From NCBI RefSeq assembly GCF_000412995.1, contig NZ_KE332512.1, forward strand, positions 2,141,959-2,205,958: a stretch of 64,000 nucleotides of DNA. Direction: 5' to 3'. The stretch is from Treponema vincentii F0403. Its GTDB lineage: Bacteria; Spirochaetota; Spirochaetia; Treponematales; Treponemataceae. A model generated the notes under the pieces. That model worked only from the letters and a program-made list of their open reading frames with translations. It searched no databases and was not told the DNA's origin. Position numbers and translations under genes: made by a program. Below are positions 33,796 through 42,520 of the stretch, piece after piece (within the stretch, counting starts at the first letter, position 1; every line of letters starts with the position of its first letter).

Positions 33796-33989
33796 ACCGT
33801 ACCTCTTTATTATTGATTTATTTGGGAATGGAGATGTCCCAAAAGCCGGCTGCTTTTTGCCGTCAAAAAAACTTGTAAAACCTTGAGCCGTTAAAGTTTT
33901 TATCGGATGCAGCAGTATATACTATCATAGCAAATTATAGAAGAGGTCGGACTGTCCGGTCTCCCATTCGGACATTATATAGAAAAAAC

Positions 33990-34018
33990 TGGACAATTAC
34001 CGGAAAGTCAGCTACACT
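33990..34018 (+). promoter_or_regulatory. Promoter of the cation symporter gene
   Basis: TGGACA (33990-33995), 17 nt, TACACT (34013-34018), with AAAAAGGA before the GTG at 34058. The rest of 33796-33989 holds no gene; it is the divergent region between aminopeptidase and symporter. Confidence 0.6.
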
Positions 34019-34057
34019 ATAAACAGATAGATAAATTTTTTTAAAAAGGAGTTTATT

Positions 34058-35245
34058 GTGAGTGCAAAAAAATTAGGTCTATTGCCGCGTCTTATTATTG
34101 CAATCGTTGCCGGTATTTTAATCGGTAACTTGACGCGCTCCATCCATTTGCCGTTGCCTGTTCAGATTTTGGCAACCTTTAACGGGGTATTCGGCAACTT
34201 TCTCAGCTTTATCATTCCGCTGATCATCCTCGGATTTGTCATTCCGGGTATCGCGGATCTGGGTTCCGACGCAGGAAAGCTGCTCGCTATCACTGCCGGT
34301 ATTGCGTACGGTTCAACGCTGCTTGCCGGTACGTTGGCCTTTGTAACCGATTCCATATTCTTCCCGTTCTTTTTAAGTTCTCATGTGGATGTTTTTTCCC
34401 ATGCGAACCCTGAAGATGCGCTGCTGCCCGGCTTATTCGGTATCGATATGCCGCCGCTGATGGGCGTTATGACTGCGTTGATTTTAAGCTTTGTTCTCGG
34501 TATCGGTATCGCGGTAACTCGCTCGGAAACCTTAAAGAATGCAGCCCGCGAATTTCAGAATATTGTTACGAAAGTTATCGAAGTTATCATTATTCCGCTT
34601 CTGCCGATTCATATTTTAGGCGTATTTACCAACATGACCCATGCAGGACAAGTTGGGCTTATCCTCAAGGTATTCATCAAGGTATTTGCGATTGTTATTG
34701 CGCTGCACGTCATCATGATACTTATTCAGTATATCATTGCTTGTACCATTGCAAAACGGAATCCCTTTACGTCGATTAAGACAATGCTGCCTGCGTATGT
34801 TACCGCATTGGGAACGCAGTCTTCTGCTGCGACCATACCGGTAACACTTGCTTCCGCAAAGAAAATCGGCATTCAGGAAAAAATTGCGGACTTTGTTATC
34901 CCGCTTTGTGCAACTATCCACCTTGCCGGAAGTACCATCACCCTTACCAGTTGTTCGATGGCTATCCTGATCCTGCACGGACAAACGGCAAACGCCGGCG
35001 TTATGCTTCCGTTTATCGCAATCTTGGGTATCGCAATGGTTGCAGCCCCCGGTATCCCCGGCGGTGCTGTTATGGCAGCGCTCGGCTTTGTGCAGTCTAT
35101 CCTCGGCTTTAACGACACGATGTGTTCATTGATTATCGCGCTCTATATTGCGCAGGACAGCTTCGGAACCGCATGTAACGTAACCGGAGACGGTGCAATC
35201 GCCATTTTGGTTGATGCCATTTCAAAAGATAAGAGCAAGAATTAA
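34058..35245 (+). CDS. Dicarboxylate/amino acid:cation symporter (DAACS family)
   Basis: The start is GTG 34058. The 395-aa protein has about eight membrane segments and the re-entrant loops of glutamate-transporter homologues: the serine-rich SSAATIPVTLASAKKIG (about 252-268) and CATIHLAGSTITLTSCSMAILIL (about 285-307), where AGSTI replaces the usual N-x-D-G-T. The N-terminal GILIGNLTRSIHLPLPVQIL and a PGGA near the end also fit. It probably imports an amino acid or dicarboxylate with Na+ or H+; substrate unknown. It has its own promoter and a hairpin terminator. Confidence 0.82.
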   Translation: MSAKKLGLLPRLIIAIVAGILIGNLTRSIHLPLPVQILATFNGVFGNFLSFIIPLIILGFVIPGIADLGSDAGKLLAITAGIAYGSTLLAGTLAFVTDSIFFPFFLSSHVDVFSHANPEDALLPGLFGIDMPPLMGVMTALILSFVLGIGIAVTRSETLKNAAREFQNIVTKVIEVIIIPLLPIHILGVFTNMTHAGQVGLILKVFIKVFAIVIALHVIMILIQYIIACTIAKRNPFTSIKTMLPAYVTALGTQSSAATIPVTLASAKKIGIQEKIADFVIPLCATIHLAGSTITLTSCSMAILILHGQTANAGVMLPFIAILGIAMVAAPGIPGGAVMAALGFVQSILGFNDTMCSLIIALYIAQDSFGTACNVTGDGAIAILVDAISKDKSKN

Positions 35246-35260
35246 AGACAATTTTTAGGG

Positions 35261-35294
35261 AACCTCTAAAAACTGAAGTTTTTAGAGGTTTTCT
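35261..35294 (+). terminator. Symporter terminator, CCTCTAAAA hairpin family
   Basis: AACCTCTAAAAACT (35261-35274) pairs exactly with 35277-35290 over a GA loop and is followed by TTTTC. It lies 22 nt before the pyk ATG, so it also falls in the pyk upstream region. Confidence 0.75.
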
Positions 35295-35316
35295 TTTAGA
35301 TTCGATAGGAGAAGAT

Positions 35317-37077
35317 ATGAAAAAGACAAAGATTGTCTGTACTATCGGTCCCGCTTCCGACTCGGAAGAAATACTGCGCGAATTATTTAAGGCAGGGCTC
35401 AACGTATGCCGCCTTAATTTTTCGCACGGTACGCATGAAGAGCACCAGATCCGTATCGACCGTATCAAGAAGATTCGGCAGGAACTCAACTTGCCGATTG
35501 CAATTATGCTGGACACCAAGGGGCCGGAAATACGGCTGAAAAACTTCGGCGTTAATTCCGTACAGCTGAGCAAGGGACAGCAATTTACGCTTACCGTACG
35601 CGATATTGTCGGCGATGAAAAAATATGCAGCGTAACCTATAAGAACCTTGCGCAGGAAGTACAGCCTAATAATCGCATCCTTATAGATGACGGATTAATT
35701 GAACTGCGGGTTGACCGGATTGAGAATGGCACCGATATTATCTGTACCGTTCAGAGCGATGGTCCCGTATCGAATCATAAGGGCATCAATATCCCCGGAG
35801 CAAAGATTAATCTTCCCTTCCTCAGCGAGCAGGATATTTCCGACTTAAAGTTTGGGGCACAAAACGAGGTTGACTTTGTTGCAACCTCATTTACGCGCGG
35901 CCCGGCAGATATTTTAAGTATCCGCAAGGTTTTGGAGGAAGAGCACGGGGAGAATATCCACATTATTGCCAAAATAGAAAACCAAGAGGGAGTCGATTCC
36001 ATCGACAAGATTCTTGAAGTTGCAGACGGCATCATGGTTGCGCGCGGAGACTTGGGCATCGAAATTCCGCCTGAAGAAATTCCAATCGTACAAAAGATGA
36101 TTATCCGCAAAACCTTGCGGGCAAGTAAACCGGCGATTACGGCAACCCAAATGCTTGAGTCGATGACCCATAATCCGCGTCCGACGCGGGCGGAGGTTAC
36201 CGATGTTGCAAATGCCATCTTTGACGGGACAAGCGCAATCATGCTTTCCGGCGAAACGGCCGCGGGGAAATATCCGGTAGAAACCGTCAAGATGATGAAC
36301 CGCATTGCCGTTACAACCGAAAACTCGTTAAACTACGATAAGATTATGGGGGCTGTTGCGCGGGAGCATTCGCTTACAATTACAAACGCGATTGCGCATG
36401 CCACCTGTTCTATGGCGCTGGAAATGAATGCGCAGGTTATCATTACCGCGACCTCTTCGGGAGAAACGCCGAGGGCGCTTTCAAAGTATAAACCCAAAGT
36501 ACCGATTGTTGCCGTAACGCCTTTTGAAACAACGGCTCGGCGGTTATCGCTGAACTGGGGTGTGTATCCGATTGTAACATCCTCTTTTAAGTCAACCGAC
36601 GAAATGTTTGAACAGTGCATTAACGTTGCAAAAGAAAAAGGCTTTGTGCACGAAGGCGAACTTGCCGTATTGACTGCCGGTGTTCCGATCGGGTTGGTCG
36701 GTTTGACAAACTTACTAAAGGTGGAAACCGTCGGGAAAATACTGTTGAAAGGCAAGGGTACCGGTATCCAATCGGTTGTAACCGGGCGGGTAAAGGTGAT
36801 CCGTACCGAGCAAGATTTGTTGACGGACTTTGCGGACGGCGACATTATCGTAGCCGAAGCAACCAACGATTTAATGAATTCCTTTATCGAACGGGCGGGA
36901 GCGGTCATTACGGAAAACGGAAATTTGAGCGGACACGCGGCCCTTATCGGAATGAATCTATCGAAGCCGACCATCGTAGGAGCGGTCGATGCAACAACCA
37001 TATTAAAAACAGGCGACATTATCACGCTGAACGGGAAAACCGGCGTTGTGATAAAAGGTACCGCCGCTATTTATTAA
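35317..37077 (+). CDS. pyk: Pyruvate kinase with C-terminal PEP-utiliser domain
   Basis: This 586-aa enzyme makes pyruvate and ATP from phosphoenolpyruvate and ADP, the last glycolytic step. The N-terminus KTKIVCTIGPAS, the LDTKGPEIR active-site strand and the signature IIAKIENQEGV (Lys general acid) are all clear. Normal pyruvate kinases are about 470 aa. Here about 110 residues are added, ending with a phosphohistidine-like swivelling domain (GNLSGHAALIGMNLSKPTIVG), as in Bacillus. GATAGGAGAAG precedes the ATG. A hairpin (37104-37129) follows the gene, without a T-run. Confidence 0.94.
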   Translation: MKKTKIVCTIGPASDSEEILRELFKAGLNVCRLNFSHGTHEEHQIRIDRIKKIRQELNLPIAIMLDTKGPEIRLKNFGVNSVQLSKGQQFTLTVRDIVGDEKICSVTYKNLAQEVQPNNRILIDDGLIELRVDRIENGTDIICTVQSDGPVSNHKGINIPGAKINLPFLSEQDISDLKFGAQNEVDFVATSFTRGPADILSIRKVLEEEHGENIHIIAKIENQEGVDSIDKILEVADGIMVARGDLGIEIPPEEIPIVQKMIIRKTLRASKPAITATQMLESMTHNPRPTRAEVTDVANAIFDGTSAIMLSGETAAGKYPVETVKMMNRIAVTTENSLNYDKIMGAVAREHSLTITNAIAHATCSMALEMNAQVIITATSSGETPRALSKYKPKVPIVAVTPFETTARRLSLNWGVYPIVTSSFKSTDEMFEQCINVAKEKGFVHEGELAVLTAGVPIGLVGLTNLLKVETVGKILLKGKGTGIQSVVTGRVKVIRTEQDLLTDFADGDIIVAEATNDLMNSFIERAGAVITENGNLSGHAALIGMNLSKPTIVGAVDATTILKTGDIITLNGKTGVVIKGTAAIY

Positions 37078-37201
37078 AATAATTCATATACAGCATAAAC
37101 ACCGCATCTCCCTACCTATGGGGAGATGCAGTAAACCGTAGGGATGGGGCTGATCTGGTTTACCGTAACAAAGCGCTTACGGAAATGAAAAGAGTAGACA
37201 C

Positions 37202-38737
37202 TTAGGGATTGCGGCCGTATAGGTTCCAATTATTTTCTGTTGCAGTGATACGGGCTTCGATGCTCGGATCTTCATTTTCATCGGGATAATTGTCAGGTTT
37301 ATTTTTATCTGCCTGATAAATCACTTCGGAATACGAATCTGCATTTTTTTTAGGAAGGCTGTATAACAGCGTGTCGAGTGTTGCGCGGTTCAATTTGTTT
37401 TTTTTGATGTCGAGCGTAATGCCGAAAGGTACTTTTGATAAATTGTTCGGATCTATTTTTATATCGGTTAACACGTTGTACGAACACTGCAGCTCCTTGA
37501 GCGTTTGGCATGCTCGCACATCAAGGATATTTAGGCGGTTCCAATCACAAAGTAATTCCTTTAATTCCTGCTGTTTTGAAACATCAAGCGTTTGCAGGTT
37601 ATTGCGCCCGCAGTTCAATTTTTCTAAATGAGGACAGTCTTCTATATTCAGTACGGCCAAATTGTTCCGGTGGCAAGAAAGGTTTTTTAATTTAGATAAA
37701 TTGCCCAAGGTGAGCGTTGTAATACCACCCGTACCGTTCTCGTTTGCATTGGAGTGACAGGATAAGTCGCGCAGCAAAAGGTTATGTGAAACATCCAACG
37801 CCGTTAAACTATTCCGGCTGCAATCAAGCACCTCAAGGTTCGGCATATACGAAGTATCCATGGCGGTTAAAAAACGGCATCCGAAGGTATCCAACTGTTT
37901 TAAACGAGGCAGCTGCGGCAGTCTGAGTGAACGGAGATGTTTACCGGATATAAGCAGCTGTTCTAAATGAGGATTTTGCAGCAGATTGAGCGTATCGTTC
38001 GTGATAGATACAAGGCGTAATATTCTTAGTTTAGGATTGCCGGAAAGATCAACGGAGGTTTTACAACGCAGGGACAACTCTTCTAAGTCGGAATATCGGG
38101 AAAAATTAAAACTTTCGTTTTTCGTAGCGCTTATGTCCAATTTTTGCAAATACGGTGAATCAGGTAAGACTATGCTTTCGAAGCCTTCAGCTAATAATGT
38201 TTTAATCTTTTGATTATTCGATAGGTCAAGTGTTCTGTTTTGAGGGGAAAGAGTATATACCATGCCTGAAAGTTCAAGATATTCCAATTCCGGCAGTGCA
38301 GAAAAATGAGGCATTGCGGTAAACCGGTGCGGTGTACATATCAGTGTTTTAATATGTTTTCCGTTGTTGAATACTAAACCGGTTATTTGTGTGGGAGAAC
38401 CGCTAAAAAGATAAAGCCCTCTTATTTCTATGCGCGTTATATCCCCGACAATACCGATTCGCTGTTGATTGAGGGCAATGATGGAGCCCCCCTTATCTCT
38501 TTCGGAAAAAGACGGTAATTTCTCCATTTTATCGGCGGTGTACGTTCTTGCTCCAATAAGATGCGCAGGGCGGCCGCTTACCGTATCGGCAAATACTGCA
38601 ATGCCTTGATCTTTCGTATCAAGTTCAATGATAATATCGGCGTATTCAATATCAACCGGCGTACTAAAAGGCGGATAGCATGATGAAAGACAGCATATCA
38701 GCAATACCAATCCGATAGACCATAGTTTTGTTTTCAT
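37202..38737 (-). CDS. Leucine-rich repeat lipoprotein
   Basis: ATG 38737 (MKTKLWSIGLVLLICCLSSC) is chosen because GAGAGG precedes it. Cys20 is the likely lipidated residue. The 511-aa protein holds many repeats of about 21-23 residues of the type L-x-x-L-x-C-x-x-N-x-L-x-x-L-D-V-S, clearest from about residue 290 to 460 (for example LKELLCDWNRLNILDVRAC). This is the treponemal/Bacteroidetes LRR class, seen in surface proteins that bind host cells and other bacteria. It is divergent from the cytolysin-like lipoprotein gene, sharing a 208-bp control region. Confidence 0.85.
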   Translation of the reverse strand: MKTKLWSIGLVLLICCLSSCYPPFSTPVDIEYADIIIELDTKDQGIAVFADTVSGRPAHLIGARTYTADKMEKLPSFSERDKGGSIIALNQQRIGIVGDITRIEIRGLYLFSGSPTQITGLVFNNGKHIKTLICTPHRFTAMPHFSALPELEYLELSGMVYTLSPQNRTLDLSNNQKIKTLLAEGFESIVLPDSPYLQKLDISATKNESFNFSRYSDLEELSLRCKTSVDLSGNPKLRILRLVSITNDTLNLLQNPHLEQLLISGKHLRSLRLPQLPRLKQLDTFGCRFLTAMDTSYMPNLEVLDCSRNSLTALDVSHNLLLRDLSCHSNANENGTGGITTLTLGNLSKLKNLSCHRNNLAVLNIEDCPHLEKLNCGRNNLQTLDVSKQQELKELLCDWNRLNILDVRACQTLKELQCSYNVLTDIKIDPNNLSKVPFGITLDIKKNKLNRATLDTLLYSLPKKNADSYSEVIYQADKNKPDNYPDENEDPSIEARITATENNWNLYGRNP

Positions 38738-38945
38738 GGCTCCTCTCCCCATTCTAAAAAGTTATCCGGCATAATACCTTATCCCATTGTAATCGTATTT
38801 TGGAGCCGCTACAAGATTTCAATTTTTGGAAAATTCTCTCAAAATCATATTTTTTATAAAATTTTTCATTTTTTTCTCCGATTTTCAAGCCATTTTGCTT
38901 CGCGTGCTTTATAAGACAGATAGCATTAACCGCAAGGAGGTTTCT

Positions 38946-40766
38946 ATGCAAAAACAAAAACGGGCAAAACTTACAGCCCGTATCAAACGGTATATCGTAC
39001 TGCTTATCTGTCTTGCAGCGGCAGGTATAGCGGGGTGCCAGCAACCGGCAAAGCCCTTAGTAAAAGAGATAAAAACGGAAAAGCCGATTCAAAAACCTGC
39101 GACTCCGTCTTCTCAAAAACCGGATAAACAGGTTAAACCCGATAAATCAGATAAACCTGATACCGGAAAGGGAGAAAATACCAACGGCACGCAAAACGGC
39201 AATAATTCCGGCAACGGCTCGAACGAGCAGGAAGGAATTTCCTATAAGGGACTGAATATTCCTGACAGTCTTGCACGATCGCCGCAAAAATTACGCGAAC
39301 TGATTGTACAAGGGGCGCAGCTTAGCGAAACGGAGCCGCAGTTTAATAATCATGGTGCTGTAGTAAAATACATTGAAAAAGAGGTTGAGTATGATATTTC
39401 GGCAGCTTTTGACGATACGCTCCTTCTCGATCCTTCTCAAAATTCAATTTATCCCGGCGCCGTTTTACGAGGCGATAGCCTTGATAGAGAAAGCTATCAG
39501 GAAATTACCGAGGGCAATAAACGGAATGCGGTAATCTCTTTCGATTTACAGGGAGTAAAAGATAAAGAGGGTAAGGACGGAAAAGCGGGCGTTACTTCCG
39601 GTGAAATTATTCCGGATTTAGCTTCATATAGAGAGCTGCGCAATAAGATTCTTAGCCAAAATATTACCTATCATGCCTCTGCTCATTCAAGTTATGAAGA
39701 GATGGAAATTACCAATGAGAAAAGCCTCGAAGCACAGCTTAAAATGGGTGTCGGTTTCGGTGCTGCAGGGATTAAAACCAAAATAGCGGCAGGGTTTAAA
39801 TTTAAGAACGGAGAGCAGAAGGAGCGGCGGCTTATCAAATTCGTCGAAACGTTCTATACCGTCGATGTGAATCAAGAGGCGGCTCCGATGATGATCAATA
39901 TACCGCGTGAGGTTGTCGGAGATAGAATGCCTGTATATGTCTCGTCGGTCTCTTACGGACGTATCGCCTATCTTACTATCGAATCCGATCAGGAAAAATC
40001 AGAACTCAAGGCAAATCTTGATACGGTATTCAAAGTTACGGCAGCAAACAATGTTGAAGCCGACATTGACACTGCAATTAAAAAACTTGAAAAGGGAACA
40101 ACCATCACGATCAATATTATCGGAGGCGGCAGCGAAGCGGTTACCGATCTTAAACAGTTTCAAAAATATATTGTAAAAGAAGGTTTTTCTTCAAAGAATC
40201 CGGGGCACATTATTAAATATCAGTTACGGTTTTTGGATGATAATGCGACTGCATATATCAAATACGGTGAAAAATACAAAACCGTCGAACGTGTGGAAAT
40301 ACCGGCAAAAGGATACAAGGTAACTGCAACGGTAGAAAATATAAAAGGCGCCGGATTCGAGGCTGCACATATTACCGGAACTGTCGGCATGCAGCCGCTT
40401 GATAGAGATGCCCCGCGAAAAACGATTTTTAACTACAGTGGTACGGAAACGCCGTCAAAATTAACGATTAAACGCAATATTCCCAAAGACCCTCAAACGC
40501 AACCAGATAGTATTATCGTACCGGACAAATCTTGTGCTATTCAACTTTCCTTCAATATAAAAGGGGAGATGGTCATACTGGGAAACACAAACGGCGTGCA
40601 ACAGGTTTTTGTAAGATATCCCCAAGGAGACCGTCCTCAGTTGTCCGTTCGTACGACCGATGCATTAGAAAACAGCCCCTTACAACAGTTTATGCTCCAT
40701 CGTGAAGGATATCCGAATGAAAAGCTGGTGTTCGATGTTCGGTTTAAAGTTGAAAAAGAGAGTTAA
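38946..40766 (+). CDS. Cholesterol-dependent-cytolysin-like lipoprotein
   Basis: ATG 38946 follows AAGGAGG. Signal peptide residues 1-30 end in AAGIAGC, so Cys31 is lipidated; a Lys/Pro/Asn-rich tether runs to about 95. Residues about 165-455 follow CDC toxins domain by domain: IYPGAVLRGDSL, NITYHASAHSSYEE, the first membrane-hairpin region (LEAQLKMGVGFGAAGIKTKI then ETFYTVDV), VYVSSVSYGRIAYLTIES (330-347), and NIIGGGSEAV with the paired glycines (392-395), then KNPGHIIKYQLRFLDDNATAYI. Residues 456-606 are not CDC domain 4: there is no undecapeptide and no tryptophan anywhere in the protein. It is thus a CDC-like pore-former with another targeting domain. Confidence 0.85.
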   Translation: MQKQKRAKLTARIKRYIVLLICLAAAGIAGCQQPAKPLVKEIKTEKPIQKPATPSSQKPDKQVKPDKSDKPDTGKGENTNGTQNGNNSGNGSNEQEGISYKGLNIPDSLARSPQKLRELIVQGAQLSETEPQFNNHGAVVKYIEKEVEYDISAAFDDTLLLDPSQNSIYPGAVLRGDSLDRESYQEITEGNKRNAVISFDLQGVKDKEGKDGKAGVTSGEIIPDLASYRELRNKILSQNITYHASAHSSYEEMEITNEKSLEAQLKMGVGFGAAGIKTKIAAGFKFKNGEQKERRLIKFVETFYTVDVNQEAAPMMINIPREVVGDRMPVYVSSVSYGRIAYLTIESDQEKSELKANLDTVFKVTAANNVEADIDTAIKKLEKGTTITINIIGGGSEAVTDLKQFQKYIVKEGFSSKNPGHIIKYQLRFLDDNATAYIKYGEKYKTVERVEIPAKGYKVTATVENIKGAGFEAAHITGTVGMQPLDRDAPRKTIFNYSGTETPSKLTIKRNIPKDPQTQPDSIIVPDKSCAIQLSFNIKGEMVILGNTNGVQQVFVRYPQGDRPQLSVRTTDALENSPLQQFMLHREGYPNEKLVFDVRFKVEKES

Positions 40767-40796
40767 CAAGAAAAGGGCGATGCACTGATTTTATCC

Positions 40797-40836
40797 CCTG
40801 TGCAAAATTTTAGATAAAATTTTGCACAGGTTTTTC
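40797..40836 (+). terminator. Terminator after the cytolysin-like gene
   Basis: CCTGTGCAAAATTTTA (40797-40812) pairs exactly with 40815-40830 over a 2-nt loop, followed by TTTTT. A related hairpin is at 55615-55649. Confidence 0.8.
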
Positions 40837-40886
40837 AAAAGCAGGCAGGGCAAACACGGCAGATGGATTGCCCTGTCCTTACAGCC

Positions 40887-41678
40887 TTAAAACCAATCGC
40901 CGCAGATAAGCCGGTGAGCGGCGGAACCGGGAAGCGGTATCGGTGGCAGCGCATCTTTTGAAAACCATGCGGCCTCCGATAACTCCTCTTTTTGTACGGT
41001 AATATCCCCCGAAACGTATTCGGCGCGGAAGGCGAGCATCAGCTGGTTGGGATACGGCCAGCCTTGACTTCCACGATACCGGATATCTTTGACGGTTAAG
41101 CCGACTTCTTCGTGCACTTCGCGGATAACAGCTTCTTCCGCGGATTCGCCCGCTTCGATAAAACCGGCGATGCAGGTATAAATATCGGAGGTGTGCTGAA
41201 CATGCCGCGCTAAAAGGATTTGCTCGCCTTTGCTGATAAGCACGATAATACACGGGGCAAGGACGGGATACAATATTCTGCGGCATTGCGGGCACTCCAA
41301 TGCCGTTTCCGTTATGCTTAAATGCAGACTGCTTCCGCACGAAGGGCAATACTTTGTATGATGCAGCCAATCGAGCAAAAGTACTGCGCGGGCGGCGTGT
41401 TCCGAGTGTTCGGAAGGTTCCGTTATAAACAAATTCCGGTACGGTATCCGTTTAAAGCCTTTCGGCTCTGCTGCATCAGGCGACAGCGCCGCTGCAAAAG
41501 TATGATATGCCCGCTCCCCATACACACCGAGAATGTCCTGATTATTGTACTTTCTGATTGCTTTCGTAACTTCACTACCGCTCGGTAATTGTCCGTTTTC
41601 TGAAACAAAAATATTTTTCTTTTGTATTAAAATACCGAATTCAAAATCAGCCCCGTTCGGGCAGTCTATGAGTGCCAT
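40887..41678 (-). CDS. nudC: NADH pyrophosphatase / NAD-cap hydrolase NudC
   Basis: This 263-aa Nudix protein has a zinc ribbon (CPSCGSS and ECPQCRR, about 110-133) and the Nudix box GFIEAGESAEEAVIREVHEEVGL (all signature Gly, Glu and Arg residues present), followed by the NudC-specific SQGWPYPNQLM. It cleaves NADH and removes NAD caps from RNA 5' ends. The ATG at 41678 lies 6 nt downstream of a TATACT box with a TTGACT upstream and no ribosome site, so the mRNA is probably leaderless. Confidence 0.92.
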   Translation of the reverse strand: MALIDCPNGADFEFGILIQKKNIFVSENGQLPSGSEVTKAIRKYNNQDILGVYGERAYHTFAAALSPDAAEPKGFKRIPYRNLFITEPSEHSEHAARAVLLLDWLHHTKYCPSCGSSLHLSITETALECPQCRRILYPVLAPCIIVLISKGEQILLARHVQHTSDIYTCIAGFIEAGESAEEAVIREVHEEVGLTVKDIRYRGSQGWPYPNQLMLAFRAEYVSGDITVQKEELSEAAWFSKDALPPIPLPGSAAHRLICGDWF

Positions 41679-41684
41679 ACTTTC

Positions 41685-41712
41685 AGTATATGCTTTTAGC
41701 GATTTAAGTCAA
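41685..41712 (-). promoter_or_regulatory. nudC promoter (leaderless type)
   Basis: TTGACT (41707-41712), 16 nt, TATACT (41685-41690), then only 6 nt to the ATG. Transcription would start at or next to the start codon. Confidence 0.65.
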
Positions 41713-41815
41713 ATATCGGCTTTGGCATGTCAAGGCTTTGGAAGGGGAAGGTGAATCAGCTAAAATAGCACCGGCTAATTTAATCGGTAAAATTGTTCCG
41801 GTTTGATTTTTTGTA

Positions 41816-41844
41816 TTGACATTATAAAGAAATATATTTACAAT
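41816..41844 (+). promoter_or_regulatory. relB-yoeB promoter
   Basis: TTGACA (41816-41821), 17 nt, TACAAT (41839-41844), then AAGGGAG before the ATG at 41865. No clear operator palindrome overlaps it. Confidence 0.7.
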
Positions 41845-41864
41845 ATGATAAGGGAGTTAAATTT

Positions 41865-42125
41865 ATGGCACAGACAAATATCAATATCCGTATAGACGAA
41901 GACTTAAAACGGCAGTTTGAAACCTTTTGTTCCAACATCGGTATGACTATGACAACGGCATTTTGCGTATTTGCAAAAACCGCGGTTCGGAAACAAAAAA
42001 TACCGTTTGAGTTAGCGGTAGACCCGTTCTATAGTGAAAGTAATATGCGTTATCTTGAAAAGAAAATGGCCGATTATAAAGCTGGTAAGCTTCAGTTGAC
42101 TGAGCATGAGCTGATAGAGGATTAA
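41865..42125 (+). CDS. relB: RelB/DinJ-family antitoxin
   Basis: This 86-aa protein begins MAQTNINIRIDEDLKRQFETFCSNIGMTMTTAF, the ribbon-helix-helix DNA-binding fold of RelB/DinJ. The C-terminal half (RYLEKKMADYKAGKLQLTEHELIED) is the helix and tail that wraps the toxin. It should repress its own promoter and neutralise the YoeB-type partner, which starts 4 nt downstream. Confidence 0.88.
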   Translation: MAQTNINIRIDEDLKRQFETFCSNIGMTMTTAFCVFAKTAVRKQKIPFELAVDPFYSESNMRYLEKKMADYKAGKLQLTEHELIED

Positions 42126-42129
42126 GCTT

Positions 42130-42399
42130 ATGCAGAACAAGCTAATCCAGTGGGATTTGGACGCATGGAATGATTATATTTACTGGCAGACACAGGATAA
42201 GAAAATCCTTAAACGGATAAATCAGCTTATTAAGGACATCGGCCGCAATCCATTTGAGGGCATAGGTAACCCGGAGCCGTTAAAAGGTAATTTGACAGGA
42301 TTCTGGAGCCGTAGGATTGATGAAGAACACAGACTTGTGTATGCAGTAGAAGAGAATGCTGTTTTACTGATTTCCTGCCGCGGTCATTATGATGATTAA
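42130..42399 (+). CDS. yoeB: YoeB/Txe-family mRNA interferase toxin
   Basis: This 89-aa RelE-fold toxin has YoeB features: WDLDAWNDYIYWQ at the start, Glu49 in GNPEPLKG, Arg68 in DEEHRLVYAV, and His86-Tyr87 near the end (SCRGHYDD), matching the catalytic Glu, Arg, His and Tyr of YoeB. It would cut mRNA in the ribosomal A site when freed from RelB. It appears intact. The pair sits between nudC and lysS. Confidence 0.9.
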   Translation: MQNKLIQWDLDAWNDYIYWQTQDKKILKRINQLIKDIGRNPFEGIGNPEPLKGNLTGFWSRRIDEEHRLVYAVEENAVLLISCRGHYDD

Positions 42400-42450
42400 C
42401 GGCAATACGGTTGTTCCGTCGCATCAGCTATTTTCCCCATGTATTTTCAA

Positions 42451-42479
42451 TTGACATAATAGACGGAGCAGTATACAAT
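42451..42479 (+). promoter_or_regulatory. lysS promoter
   Basis: TTGACA (42451-42456), 17 nt, TACAAT (42474-42479). One of the closest matches to sigma-70 consensus in the window. Confidence 0.75.
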
Positions 42480-42520
42480 TCCGCAACATTTTTCGAATAC
42501 CGATGCAAATTAAGGACAAT

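Noticed and set aside
36333..37025. Minus-strand open frame of 230 codons opposite pyk
   Set aside because: It is fully antisense to a clear pyruvate kinase and has a low-complexity Ser/Thr/Val/Ile composition.
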